A DNA stretch of 64,000 bases from WTGA01 sp965231865 (GTDB taxonomy: Bacteria > Pseudomonadota > Gammaproteobacteria > Arenicellales > Poriferihabitantaceae). Under the pieces are notes generated by a model, which was not told where the DNA came from, ran no database searches, and was given only the letters and a program-made list of their open reading frames with translations. The stretch lies in contig CBDDOJ010000002.1 in assembly GCA_965231865.1 (NCBI GenBank), positions 124,001 through 188,000 on the forward strand, written 5' to 3'. Shown in pieces: positions 51,248 through 60,355 of the stretch (the first letter of the stretch is position 1; each line of letters begins with the position of its first letter). The translations under genes were made by a program, and so were the position numbers.

Positions 51248-52666
51248 ATGTCTACACAAACTGCAGCAATGGTTCAGGCGGACTACCATGTCGCGGACCT
51301 CGGTTTAGCCGATTGGGGCAAAAAAGAAATTCGCATAGCGGAAACAGAGATGCCGGGGCTGATTTCCATCAGAGAAAAATATGCCCAGGAACAGCCCTTG
51401 AAAGGCACCCGGATTGCGGGGTCACTGCACATGACCATCCAGACAGCCGTGCTCATTGAATCCCTGGTCTCTCTCGGGGCGGAGGTACGGTGGGCATCCT
51501 GCAACATATTTTCCACGCAGGACCACGCTGCCGCGGCGGTCGCGGACCAGGGCATTCCGGTTTTTGCCTACAAGGGGGAATCCCTTGATGAGTACTGGGC
51601 CTTCACCCATCAGATCATGGACTGGCCCAATGCCACCGGGCCCAACATGATACTCGATGATGGTGGGGATGCAACGCTGTTGCTGATTCTGGGTTCCAAG
51701 GCCGAGAAGGACCTTTCTGTTCTGGACGATCCTTCCAGCGAGGAAGAGGTGGCATTGTACAATGCCATCCGGTCCAGGCTCCGGACCGATGCAACCTGGT
51801 ATAGCCGGCGTCTGTCAGAAATACGGGGGGTAACGGAAGAAACCACTACGGGGGTTCACCGACTGTACCAGATGGCTGCAGAAGGCGGGCTGCCTTTTCC
51901 GGCGATCAACGTCAATGACTCGGTCACCAAATCAAAGTTTGACAACCTGTATGGTTGCCGCGAATCCCTGGTGGACGGAATCAAACGCGCAACCGACGTG
52001 ATGATCGCAGGCAAGATCGCCATTGTCCTGGGTTACGGGGATGTCGGCAAAGGCTGCGCCCAATCACTGCGGGGGCTCGGGGCCACGGTCTGGGTAACGG
52101 AAATCGATCCCATTTGCGCACTGCAGGCCGCGATGGAAGGCTATCGGATCGTGAACATGGATGATGTCTGTACCCAGGGTGACATATTCGTGACCACCAC
52201 CGGAAATTTCCACGTCATCACCCATGATCACATGGTACAGATGAAAAATGAGTCCATCGTGTGCAATATCGGGCATTTTGACAATGAAATCGACATTGCT
52301 TCCATGAAAAAGTACGAATGGGAAAATGTAAAACCCCAGGTTGACCAGATTATCCTTCCAAGCGGAAACCGGATTACCCTGTTGGCCGAAGGCCGCCTCG
52401 TGAATCTGGGCTGTGCAACCGGTCATCCGAGTTTTGTCATGTCCAACAGCTTCACCAATCAGGTCCTGGCGCAAATAGAACTGTGGACAGGGGGGGATCA
52501 ATACGAAAACAAGGTGTATGTTTTGCCCAAGCATCTGGATGAAGAGGTGGCGCGCCTGCACCTCGGTAAAGTGGGCGCGAATTTGACCACCCTTTCCAAG
52601 CAGCAGGCGGATTACATCAATGTCCCGGTGGAAGGTCCGTACAAGGCAGACCACTACCGGTATTGA
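51248..52666 (+). CDS. ahcY: Adenosylhomocysteinase
   Basis: Reversibly splits SAH to adenosine and homocysteine, relieving product inhibition of methyltransferases. Length 472 aa, with bound NAD. The family signatures SCNIFSTQDHAAAAVAD (near 80), KFDNLYGCRESLVDGIKRATD, the NAD motif VLGYGDVGKGCAQSLRG and the C-terminal KADHYRY are present. It has the long insert typical of many bacterial enzymes. The start follows AGAAGG. A hairpin terminator lies about 85 bases after the stop. No SAH riboswitch fits in the 32-base metK gap. Confidence 0.97.
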   Translation: MSTQTAAMVQADYHVADLGLADWGKKEIRIAETEMPGLISIREKYAQEQPLKGTRIAGSLHMTIQTAVLIESLVSLGAEVRWASCNIFSTQDHAAAAVADQGIPVFAYKGESLDEYWAFTHQIMDWPNATGPNMILDDGGDATLLLILGSKAEKDLSVLDDPSSEEEVALYNAIRSRLRTDATWYSRRLSEIRGVTEETTTGVHRLYQMAAEGGLPFPAINVNDSVTKSKFDNLYGCRESLVDGIKRATDVMIAGKIAIVLGYGDVGKGCAQSLRGLGATVWVTEIDPICALQAAMEGYRIVNMDDVCTQGDIFVTTTGNFHVITHDHMVQMKNESIVCNIGHFDNEIDIASMKKYEWENVKPQVDQIILPSGNRITLLAEGRLVNLGCATGHPSFVMSNSFTNQVLAQIELWTGGDQYENKVYVLPKHLDEEVARLHLGKVGANLTTLSKQQADYINVPVEGPYKADHYRY

Positions 52667-52670
52667 TGGA

Positions 52671-52770
52671 CAGGCAGGTGGCCGGGACATCCTGACCTCC
52701 CTTCCACACCACTGACCGGGAATCCCCGGCTTTTTCACCGAAGAAACCACGGAAGCGGGACCGTTCATTG
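52671..52770 (+). repeat. Imperfect intergenic repeat, copy A
   Basis: This segment is repeated at 54891-54955. The shared parts are GGCAGGTGGCCGGGA at the start and CACCG-AGAAACCACGGAAGC through CGTTCATTG at the end. Copy B lacks about 35 bases from the middle. Confidence 0.75.
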
Positions 52771-52790
52771 GTCCCGGCTTCCGGTATTTT
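52751..52790 (+). terminator. Hairpin terminator after ahcY
   Basis: GGAAGC-GGGACC pairs with GGTCCC-G-GCTTCC around a seven-base loop, followed by GGTATTTT. The T tract is short, so termination strength is uncertain. It lies within repeat copy A. Confidence 0.6.
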
Positions 52791-53047
52791 CGCCCCGTTC
52801 CTTCATGAGGTTGGGGTTTCACGCGGATTTCGGGGTGATTTTGGCGAAAACCCCATGTGATGGTCTCCTTTGTCGTACGCCCCATCAATGAAAAAAGGGA
52901 AATCCCAAGTGCCGGTTTTCCCTTTAAATGCCAGATAAATTAAAGGGGACATTTTAGAATTGCACTGACACTTGTTTGGTTTGGTGTTCACATTTGAACC
53001 GGAATGAAGGATCATTCCCCTATGTTATGCTGATATCGGCATGTCCC
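52791..53047. other. Region between ahcY terminator and transposase
   Basis: No gene is supported. It contains an AT-rich block and CCCTTTAAATG-like sequence near 52920. I looked for inverted ends of the transposase element here and did not find a pair matching the right side. Confidence 0.4.
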
Positions 53048-54787
53048 ATGTTCCTACGCACCAAAACCTCTACATCGTCCGGCAAGACCCGGGTTCAGAT
53101 TGTCAAGTCCGTGCGCAGCGGCACCCGGGTCACCGAGCGGGTGGTCTGCCATGTCGGCACCGCGGGACAGTGCCGAACAACTGCGCCAGTTGCGGGTCCT
53201 CGGTGAGACAATGATCGAGGACCTGCGCAAGGCATCTCCCCGGCAGTCTGTATTGACCCCCAAACCGTATGCCGAGTTGTATGAGCACTCCCAGGCGGCG
53301 TTGCTGGCGGCCGGGGATTCGAAAAAGCCGATGTTGTCCGGGGTGAATTTGGAGGGGTGCCGGGAGACCGCCCGGGTGAACGTGGGAATACGCGAAGCGA
53401 TGAGCGAGCTGTACCGCCAGTTCGGCTGGGACCGGTTATTGGGGGCCCGACGGATGAGTGACAACTGGATGCTCAAGGAACTGGTGCTGGCCCGATTGGC
53501 GCAATCGCTGCCCGAACCGGCCACGGTGCGGGAACTGAAGGAACACGACGACGTGGTGTTGAACCTGGACCGGGTGTATCAGACGATGGACTGTCTCGAT
53601 GAACCCCTCATTGACCGGGTCCGCAAGCAATCCCTGGAGGCGGCCCGGACGTTGTATGACGAACCCATCAGCGTGGTGTTTTATGGCACCACCACGTTGT
53701 CCTTTACCAGTGAACGGGGGCGGATGAGTTGGACAATGAGCAGGAAGCCACGCCCCATCGGGCGCCGGTGATGCTGGCGCTGCTGCTCAATGCTGATGGC
53801 ATTCCGGTGGGTTACGAGCTGTTTCCGGGCAAGACCGTGGCGGGAACCACGCTGGTGACCGCCATTGGGCAGTTACAGAAAAATCATCCGGGAGTGCGTT
53901 TTACGCTGGTGGCGGATGCCGGGATGATCAGTGCCGACAATGAGGCGCTGCTACGGAACCGGGGGGTTCCCTATCTCCTGGGCCTGGGTGCCCGGCCCAG
54001 GGCACAGAAAGCCGGAATCAAGCAATGGATCCTCGACAAAGAGGGGTTTTTACCCTGGGAGGGGACAAAAAGCTCTCCACCGAAACGCAAACCGAAGTCG
54101 GGGGTGCATTACAAGGTACGCGCGGTGGACGGGGCCCAATTGATCGTGACCCACTGTAGGCGCCGGGCCAGCCAGGATGCCGGGTTGCGCGGGAGGCAGA
54201 TCACCCGGCTCAGGAAACGGCTGGAGAAGAGTGGCATCCCCGCCTCGCCCAGTACGTCCGGCCCTGCCCGGTTCCTGTCGTTTCCCGACGGGCGGGTTGA
54301 GTTGAATGAAGACAGGGTTGCCGAAGCCGCCCGCTGGGATGGATTGCGCGGTATCAGGGCCTGGGGCCTGGAGGATCAGGACCCCCAGTCATTGATCCTC
54401 CAATACCGCCGTCCCTGGAGAATTGAAGATCACTTCCGCACCAACAAGCATGATCTACAAGTCCGGCCGATCTTCCACTGGAAACCCCAACGGATCCGGG
54501 CCCACATTGCCATCTGTTACATGGCCTTTTGCTGCCTGCAACATTTACGCCATCGATTGACCGTAATGGGTGTTCCCATGAGTCCCTATGAAATCCGTCG
54601 GGCCCTCAATGGCCTGCAGTTCAGTATCCTGACACAACAAGACACCCGCAAGCAGTTTGCGATGCCGAGCAAAGCCACGGCCGAGGCCAGGCACATCTAT
54701 CACTGTCTGGGACTCAAGTGGAACGAAACACCGTTTCCGGTGCCGACACGGACATGGAAAACCCGCAATCCGAAGCCGTCCTCCTGA
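53048..54787 (+). pseudogene. IS1634-like (IS4-group) transposase, frameshifted twice
   Basis: Three frame segments combine into one DDE transposase of about 580 aa. The first (from ATG 53048, MFLRTKTSTSSGK, VQIVKSVR, ERVVCHVGTA) runs out near 53160. The second (DSAEQLRQLRVLG to TTTLSFTSERG) covers 53165-53720. The third (DNEQEATPHRAPVMLALLL through IEDHFRTNKHDLQVRPIFHW) continues to 54787. The shifts are +1 near 53160 and back near 53720 in a run of five G. The IS4 YREK-type motif is present as YRRPWRIEDHFRTNK, with a proline where the family usually has arginine. The copy is probably dead, unless the shifts are sequencing errors. No inverted ends or target duplication were found. Confidence 0.75.
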
Positions 54788-54890
54788 CCTCAAACAATCC
54801 CGGCATCAACCCGTTAAAAATTAAAATACCGGAAGTCAGGAAATGACCGGATATACGGTATTGGCCCATCCTCATCCACAGGGATTCCAG

Positions 54891-54955
54891 ACGGGCAGGT
54901 GGCCGGGAAATCCCGGCCTTTCACCGGAGAAACCACGGAAGCGGGCCGTTCATTG
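54891..54955 (+). repeat. Imperfect intergenic repeat, copy B
   Basis: A shorter copy of 52671-52770, on the other side of the transposase pseudogene and just before the dctM stop. Its hairpin arms are not conserved, so it is unlikely to terminate as copy A does. Confidence 0.7.
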
Positions 54956-54992
54956 ATGTCGTGTGCTCCCCTGCACAGGCGGCACGCGGTGA

Positions 54993-57656
54993 CTAGAACC
55001 TGAGGGAAACATCCCGGTGTGCAGATCGGCAGGCAGCGAGGTCCTTGGCCTGGTCTGTGGTAAATCTTTTTTGCAGCCTGATCCCGATATTTCCCTTGAT
55101 CAAATCGTTATAGGTGTTCAATTCGCCCAATAGGGGACGTGCTTCGTCTCTCCAGCGGATTTCATGATCGAACAACACCAGGGATTGTTGATAAAACTCT
55201 CCTGCCGCCTGAAAATCAGGAAGGTCGCCTTTCAGGGCTCTTCGGGCTTTCGAAAGCAGGGTTCTGATCTCCGTCACTCCGATTAACTCATTCAGGCCGG
55301 ACTCCACCTGTTTGAACCTCTCCATGATCGTTTCGACATCCCCCTGTGACCCAAGAACAGACTCCAGTTCTTCCATGGCCGGCCGGAGCTGGCGAATATT
55401 TTCGATGTCGTACAGGAGTGCCCGAATGGTTTGTAACGGTTCATATGCCGCATCGACATTCCGGCGGTAGGCCACTTTCGCACGGTTTGCCAGGTCGTAC
55501 AATTCATCGTACCGTGCTTTTGCCATGTCCCAGTTGGCAGGAATTTTTTCCATAAGGGCGGCCTGTTCCTGTTCCAGATCGAGGATTTCACGCTCCATGG
55601 ATTCCATCTGTCCCGATGTGGTCTGGAGGGTTCGGCTCAACCGGTCCCTTTTGCGTTCCATCAGCTTTTGCCGAGTCTCCAACGCTCTTAACTGGTTTTT
55701 CAATTGACGCATCCCCTGGTGGAGGGGTCTGTATTCCACTTCATAGTGTTCCAGCGCTGAGTTTGCCGATACCGCATGATCCACCAGTTCGAAGGTCTTT
55801 TCCGCGAGCACAAAACTATTCAACAATGGGTCCGCGTACGGGGCGGGCAATCCTGAAAAATCCTGGTTTTGAATCCGGTCAATCCCATCCAGTATAACGG
55901 CTTTCTCACGGGTATATTCGGGAAATACCCGTTCCTCAATACAATACTGCAACCTCGGATTCACCGGCGGCGGGGCGTTGTCGGAGGTGAGGTATGTGCG
56001 ATTGGGCATATAGTTGACCAGGCCCGGAAAAGAACCGGCGATTGCCAGCCCTGCCAACTGCAGTATGATAAACGCGATGGCACCCTTGTAGATATGAGTG
56101 GTTTTAATTGCACGGGGGGCGACTCCCCGCAAATAGAATAACGCAAACCCGAACGGTGGTGTCAGAAACGAGGTCTGTATATTCAGACCGACCATGACTC
56201 CGAGCCACACGGCAGTCACATTGGCCGAAGGGTCGGCGAGGAGTATGGGAGCGACGATGGGGACCACCACCACCGCAATCTCAATGAAATCGAGAAAAAA
56301 TCCAAGCAGGAAAATAACCAGCATCACCACCAGAAACTGGGTCCAGAACCCCCCGGGCAACCCGGTCAGAAACTCTCGGACAAGATGTTCCCCGCCAAAG
56401 CCCCGGAACGCGGCCGTGAGCATCGCTGCCCCGATCAGGATAATAAAAACCATGGAAGTGGTTTTTGCGGTATCGATCATTACATTGACCAGCGTATTGT
56501 CGACCACAAAGGTTCGCCAGGTACTCCATACGATGGCACCGAGACAGGCGATGACGGCAACGGCCGCACAGACGACCCCAATGAAGTCCCTTTGATTGGT
56601 AATGTTCTTCACATTCAGGTCGAACATTTGCAGGAGCAGCAGGATACAGGCCACCGAGAGAACCGCAATAACCAGCGGGGTATACCGGTGTTTCCTGTGT
56701 TCCACCAGCCGATACCCCCCCATCACAATGGCACCCACTGCACCGATGGCACCTGCCTGGTTAACCGTGGCAATACCCATTACAATGGAGCCCAGTACAG
56801 CAAAAATAAGGGCCAAAGGAGGGATCAGGGAAATGGCAATGTTGACCACAAACTTCCTGTCGTACCGGCCTGCATACGGGACCGGGGGAGCCGTCCCGGG
56901 CTTCAGGACAGCCCGCGCAAGGATATACAGCATGTACAGAACCACCAGGATGATGCCCGGGATCAATGCGCCCATGAACATGTCGCCGGCACTGGCCGAA
57001 GTGATATCCAGCTCAGCCGGCATGGAAAACTCACCCGTGGAGTCCTTGTATTCCGACGTACGGATAGTCCGCGCCTGGTCGGCAGCATTCGCCAGCTGGT
57101 CTGCCAGGATAATCAGGACAATGGAGGGAGGAATAATCTGGCCCAGGGTTCCCGAAGCGCAGATGGTCCCTGTGGCCAGGGGCTTGGAATAATTGTTGCG
57201 CAGCATTGCGGGCAATGAAATCAGGCCCATTGCGATCACCGTGGCACCGAGAATCCCTGTGGTTGCCGCCAGCAGGGCCCCTACAAACACCACTGAAATC
57301 CCCAGGCCCCCTGGAACCGGCCCGAACAATTGCGCCATGGCGACAAGCAGGTCTTCGGCGATCTTTGAACGTTGCAGCATGATCCCCATGAAGACAAACA
57401 GCGGGATGGCGATCAGGGTGTCCCGCTCCACTTCCCAGTACAGGCTCCTGAAATTCGTAATGCCGGCGGTCAACCACTGTACCGGCCCATCCTGGGCAAA
57501 GTACGCCCCGGGATCTCCCGCGAACAAATAGCCGCACAGGGCAGCCAGACCAATGGACCCAATGGCGGACCCCGGCAGTGCAAATGCCACGGGAAAGCCA
57601 GAAGAAAGGGCAATGATCATCAGCAGGATCAGGACCCCCAAAAACACCAGTTCCAT
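54993..57656 (-). CDS. dctM: TRAP transporter large permease with long C-terminal coiled-coil extension
   Basis: The DctM-type membrane subunit that moves the substrate using a sodium gradient. Residues 1-550 contain many membrane helices and family signatures such as LIAIPLFVFMGIMLQRSKIAEDLL, ATTGILGATVIAMGLISLPAML and CASGTLGQIIPPSIVLIIL. Residues about 552-887 form an extension absent from standard subunits (430-600 aa): no membrane helix, many charged residues and heptad-like stretches (QLKNQLRALETRQKLMERKR, SMEREILDLEQEQAALMEKI). It overlaps no gene and lies two bases after dctQ. The sequence resembles the FcbT3 / mannitol-chloroaromatic group. The extension may bind the partner subunits or a cytoplasmic factor; this is inference. 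Confidence 0.88.
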   Translation of the reverse strand: MELVFLGVLILLMIIALSSGFPVAFALPGSAIGSIGLAALCGYLFAGDPGAYFAQDGPVQWLTAGITNFRSLYWEVERDTLIAIPLFVFMGIMLQRSKIAEDLLVAMAQLFGPVPGGLGISVVFVGALLAATTGILGATVIAMGLISLPAMLRNNYSKPLATGTICASGTLGQIIPPSIVLIILADQLANAADQARTIRTSEYKDSTGEFSMPAELDITSASAGDMFMGALIPGIILVVLYMLYILARAVLKPGTAPPVPYAGRYDRKFVVNIAISLIPPLALIFAVLGSIVMGIATVNQAGAIGAVGAIVMGGYRLVEHRKHRYTPLVIAVLSVACILLLLQMFDLNVKNITNQRDFIGVVCAAVAVIACLGAIVWSTWRTFVVDNTLVNVMIDTAKTTSMVFIILIGAAMLTAAFRGFGGEHLVREFLTGLPGGFWTQFLVVMLVIFLLGFFLDFIEIAVVVVPIVAPILLADPSANVTAVWLGVMVGLNIQTSFLTPPFGFALFYLRGVAPRAIKTTHIYKGAIAFIILQLAGLAIAGSFPGLVNYMPNRTYLTSDNAPPPVNPRLQYCIEERVFPEYTREKAVILDGIDRIQNQDFSGLPAPYADPLLNSFVLAEKTFELVDHAVSANSALEHYEVEYRPLHQGMRQLKNQLRALETRQKLMERKRDRLSRTLQTTSGQMESMEREILDLEQEQAALMEKIPANWDMAKARYDELYDLANRAKVAYRRNVDAAYEPLQTIRALLYDIENIRQLRPAMEELESVLGSQGDVETIMERFKQVESGLNELIGVTEIRTLLSKARRALKGDLPDFQAAGEFYQQSLVLFDHEIRWRDEARPLLGELNTYNDLIKGNIGIRLQKRFTTDQAKDLAACRSAHRDVSLRF

Positions 57657-57658
57657 CT

Positions 57659-58714
57659 TCAGGGCTCCTGGTTCACGGTTTCAAGGCTCCAGCCGCTTTC
57701 TCGAAAGTCGGCAAGATTGCTCAAGATGAAACTTACAAACTGAATAGCCATGCTCACGGCGAAAACCAGCAGGTAGGCTGCCATGAGATATTTGGTATAC
57801 ATGCCAAATCCGCTCTGTGAAATTTCGAAGCTGAGCAGGGGGCTGTTGATGATGCTGCCTTTCCCGAACATCCCGTAGACCAGAATGCACCAGCATAGCG
57901 GCAGGCCCAGTAACAGGGACCCGATGGTATTGGTCAGCGCCTTGCCTCTTTTGCTGAAATTGGTATAAAAGACATCAACCCTGACGTGGCCATCATGCAG
58001 CAAAGTGTATGCACTGGCGAACAAAAACAACCCGGCATACCAGAATCTGACCAGGTCCCCCATGAAGGCCTGTTCATAGGAAAATACAAACCGGGTGAGT
58101 ACAATTAAAAATTCGGCGGCCACGATCATCAACGCAAGCCATATGAAACCCAGCGTGCGTGTAAAGGCAGCGACAATCACCGCAACCAGGATCAGGGGGA
58201 AGTGGACATAGGTCCCGCGAAAAATCGACCTGCCCAGCTGGGTTGTCAGGTGTTCCCCAACAATCACGCTCAACATCCCTTCGATTCGCAAAAAGGAAAT
58301 CAGCATATCCGTGACCCCCACCAGCAATACCGCCCAGAAGGCCGCCCGGGTAATGAATGCCGCCATGCGGGAATAGAGCATGGCATCCTGCTTGAGGTCC
58401 CGGCCGTGGCCAACCAGGACTGCTGCGGAGATGACCAGGCAAACCGAGAGTGAGACCATCCACTGAATCCACCCCAACAGGCGCTGGGGGTCATTCAGTG
58501 GCGGGGATGACCGGGTTTCGCTGAGCAGCCCCAGGTGGACCAGAAAATGTCGTGTGCCCGGCCAGTCAAACCAGAAGATCAGGATGTTGTCCAGCAGGAA
58601 CAGGAAGGGAAGGGCCACCATCCAGGCGGCCAGCATTCTCGAAACCACCTTCCCAACGGGCATTGACATCGAGAAGGGAAGGCCTCTCATGAGAAACCCC
58701 GGGAACCTGGTCAT
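57659..58714 (-). CDS. dctQ: TRAP transporter small permease (large DctQ type)
   Basis: Membrane subunit of 351 aa, well above the usual 160-230 aa for DctQ. About eight hydrophobic segments are visible, including VALPFLFLLDNILIFWF (N-terminal), LILVAVIVAAF and FWLALMIV-like helices. The C-terminal half (about 195-340, ALMGDLVRFWYAG, DVFYTNFSKRGKALTN) carries the DctQ signature. A start at 58690 (MRGLPFS) is also possible. It sits between dctP and dctM. A strong hairpin lies between it and dctP. Confidence 0.82.
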   Translation of the reverse strand: MTRFPGFLMRGLPFSMSMPVGKVVSRMLAAWMVALPFLFLLDNILIFWFDWPGTRHFLVHLGLLSETRSSPPLNDPQRLLGWIQWMVSLSVCLVISAAVLVGHGRDLKQDAMLYSRMAAFITRAAFWAVLLVGVTDMLISFLRIEGMLSVIVGEHLTTQLGRSIFRGTYVHFPLILVAVIVAAFTRTLGFIWLALMIVAAEFLIVLTRFVFSYEQAFMGDLVRFWYAGLFLFASAYTLLHDGHVRVDVFYTNFSKRGKALTNTIGSLLLGLPLCWCILVYGMFGKGSIINSPLLSFEISQSGFGMYTKYLMAAYLLVFAVSMAIQFVSFILSNLADFRESGWSLETVNQEP

Positions 58715-58720
58715 GGCAAG

Positions 58721-58752
58721 ACAGAAACGGAGCCTTCAGGCTCCGTTTCTGT
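58721..58752. other. Perfect hairpin between dctP and dctQ
   Basis: Arms ACAGAAACGGAGCC and GGCTCCGTTTCTGT form a perfect 14-bp stem with a TTCA loop, between the dctP stop and the dctQ start. In mRNA it would partly stop transcription or protect the upstream dctP message, so the binding protein could be made in excess over the membrane subunits. Confidence 0.75.
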
Positions 58753-58771
58753 CGCAATATGAAGCGCGGAA

Positions 58772-59989
58772 TTAAACGCCAAGAACGCGGTTTCGCTGGC
58801 GCAGGTATTCCTGATCCGCGATTTTGGCCCACCCCCCGACATCGGCACGTGCCTTGACAAAGCTTTCATGGATTCGCCGGGCAAGATCGCTGTGTGCAAC
58901 GGTTTCCTTGAATACCTCGACCGCCGCTTCACCAAATGAATCGTAGGTGTCATCACTGAATTTTCTCAACTGCACACCCTGATCATTCAGCAGCCGTGTC
59001 AGGGAGGAACCGTTGTTGGCATTGAATTCAGCCATCATGACATCATTTTCCATGGATGCCGCGGATTCAACCATGACCCGGTCGGATGGAGAAAGACCTT
59101 CCCAGAAATCCTTGTTGATTCCTGCGGCAAGCATCGGACCTGGCTCATGCATGCCCGGGTAGTAGTAATATTTTGCTGCTTCGTAAAATTTCATGGCTTC
59201 ATCATTCCAGGGACCGACCCATTCGGTGGCATCCAGGGCCCCGGAAATCAGGTTTTCATAAATCTGGCCACCGGGAAGAGAAACGGGAGAGGCTCCCAGC
59301 TTGGCCAGTACATCGCCGCCCAGACCGGGAATACGCATTTTCAATCCCTTGAAGTCATCCGCAGAATTCATCTCTTTTCTGAACCAGCCGCCCATCTGCA
59401 CCCCCGTGTTGCCGCACATCAGGTTCTTCAGACCGGCGGTGCCTGCCAATTCATCCCACAATTCCTGGCCACCGCCAAAACGGATCCATGCATTCATTTC
59501 AGTATAGGTCAGACCAAAGGGTACCGCCGTGAAATAGGCCCAGCCGGGGTGCTTGCCTTTCCAGTAATAGTCCGCCGCATGGTATATCTGGGCGTTGCCC
59601 GACGCGACTTCGTCAAATGAGTCGAACGCACCGACCCGTTCTCCCGCAGCAAAGTATTCAACCGCAAACCGCCCATCGCTGATATCGGACAGCCGCTGTG
59701 CAAAACGCTGCGCACCGGTACCCAGTCCCGGGAAGTCACGGGGCCAGGTGGAAACCACTGCGATCTCAACCCGGTCCTTGACCACTGCCGGGGCTTCCAT
59801 TGCCGCTTTTGCCGCCTCTTCGAGTTCTGTAATCTTGCTGTTCGCCAATTCGAGCTCGGTTTTTAATTTGGACGCTTCCTCCATTGCCTGCTTTGTGGCG
59901 GTATCATCTGTACAACCGGTAAGGGAGGTTACGGCAGCAGTGGCCAGCGCTCCTCCCGCTGCACCTTTAAGTAATTCACGACGTTTCAT
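58772..59989 (-). CDS. dctP: TRAP transporter substrate-binding protein (Tat lipoprotein)
   Basis: The periplasmic substrate-binding subunit, 405 aa. The start at 59989 (MKRRELLKG) has a good Shine-Dalgarno (GAGGAG). The signal has a twin-arginine motif (RRELLKG) and a lipobox, LTGC with Cys26, which suggests Tat export and lipid anchoring. Residues 36-64 (EEASKLKTELELANSKITELEEAAK) form a coiled-coil linker before the binding domain begins (VEIAVVSTWPRDFPG). GALDATEWVGPWNDEAM and YYYYPGMHEPGP match the TakP/FcbT1 group, whose known members bind 2-oxo acids or other organic acids. The exact substrate is not known. It is the first gene of the operon, with 366 bases before it. Confidence 0.88.
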   Translation of the reverse strand: MKRRELLKGAAGGALATAAVTSLTGCTDDTATKQAMEEASKLKTELELANSKITELEEAAKAAMEAPAVVKDRVEIAVVSTWPRDFPGLGTGAQRFAQRLSDISDGRFAVEYFAAGERVGAFDSFDEVASGNAQIYHAADYYWKGKHPGWAYFTAVPFGLTYTEMNAWIRFGGGQELWDELAGTAGLKNLMCGNTGVQMGGWFRKEMNSADDFKGLKMRIPGLGGDVLAKLGASPVSLPGGQIYENLISGALDATEWVGPWNDEAMKFYEAAKYYYYPGMHEPGPMLAAGINKDFWEGLSPSDRVMVESAASMENDVMMAEFNANNGSSLTRLLNDQGVQLRKFSDDTYDSFGEAAVEVFKETVAHSDLARRIHESFVKARADVGGWAKIADQEYLRQRNRVLGV

Positions 59990-60355
59990 ATTGAAATTCT
60001 CCTCGGTCTGATTAGGCATTTACATGTGATCGGACAACACCATTGAGCTTTCGCATTGACATCCTTTCCTGCCTACAGAAAGAAAGTCCCTGATCATCCA
60101 GGGAACAACCATTCGCCTGGCTACCCAGACTCCCGTTTACGGAACACACTCCTGCATTTTCCTCCACAGGCTGTAGCGAGTCGTCCGACCGTTCGTTTTT
60201 TATGACTGAACCCGGCTCGCGTTCAAGATTGAATTGTAAGCGATTGGTTTCCATAAAATCAAATCTATCCCGGGACAAAAGCCCGGCCCATCTATCCGGC
60301 CATCACCGGGCCTTGCTGATTTGCGGGAAACGGCAAAGCAGCCATTTTCGGTCGC
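59990..60355. other. Intergenic region upstream of the TRAP operon
   Basis: This 366-base gap holds no gene. It should carry the dctP promoter. A six-base hairpin (TCCCTG/CAGGGA, 60087-60104) and short inverted pairs occur, but I could not fit them to a known riboswitch. Confidence 0.4.

Noticed and set aside
60001..60200. Possible riboswitch upstream of the TRAP operon (glycine-like impression)
   Set aside because: Only short stems are present and the conserved glycine-riboswitch bases are not found.
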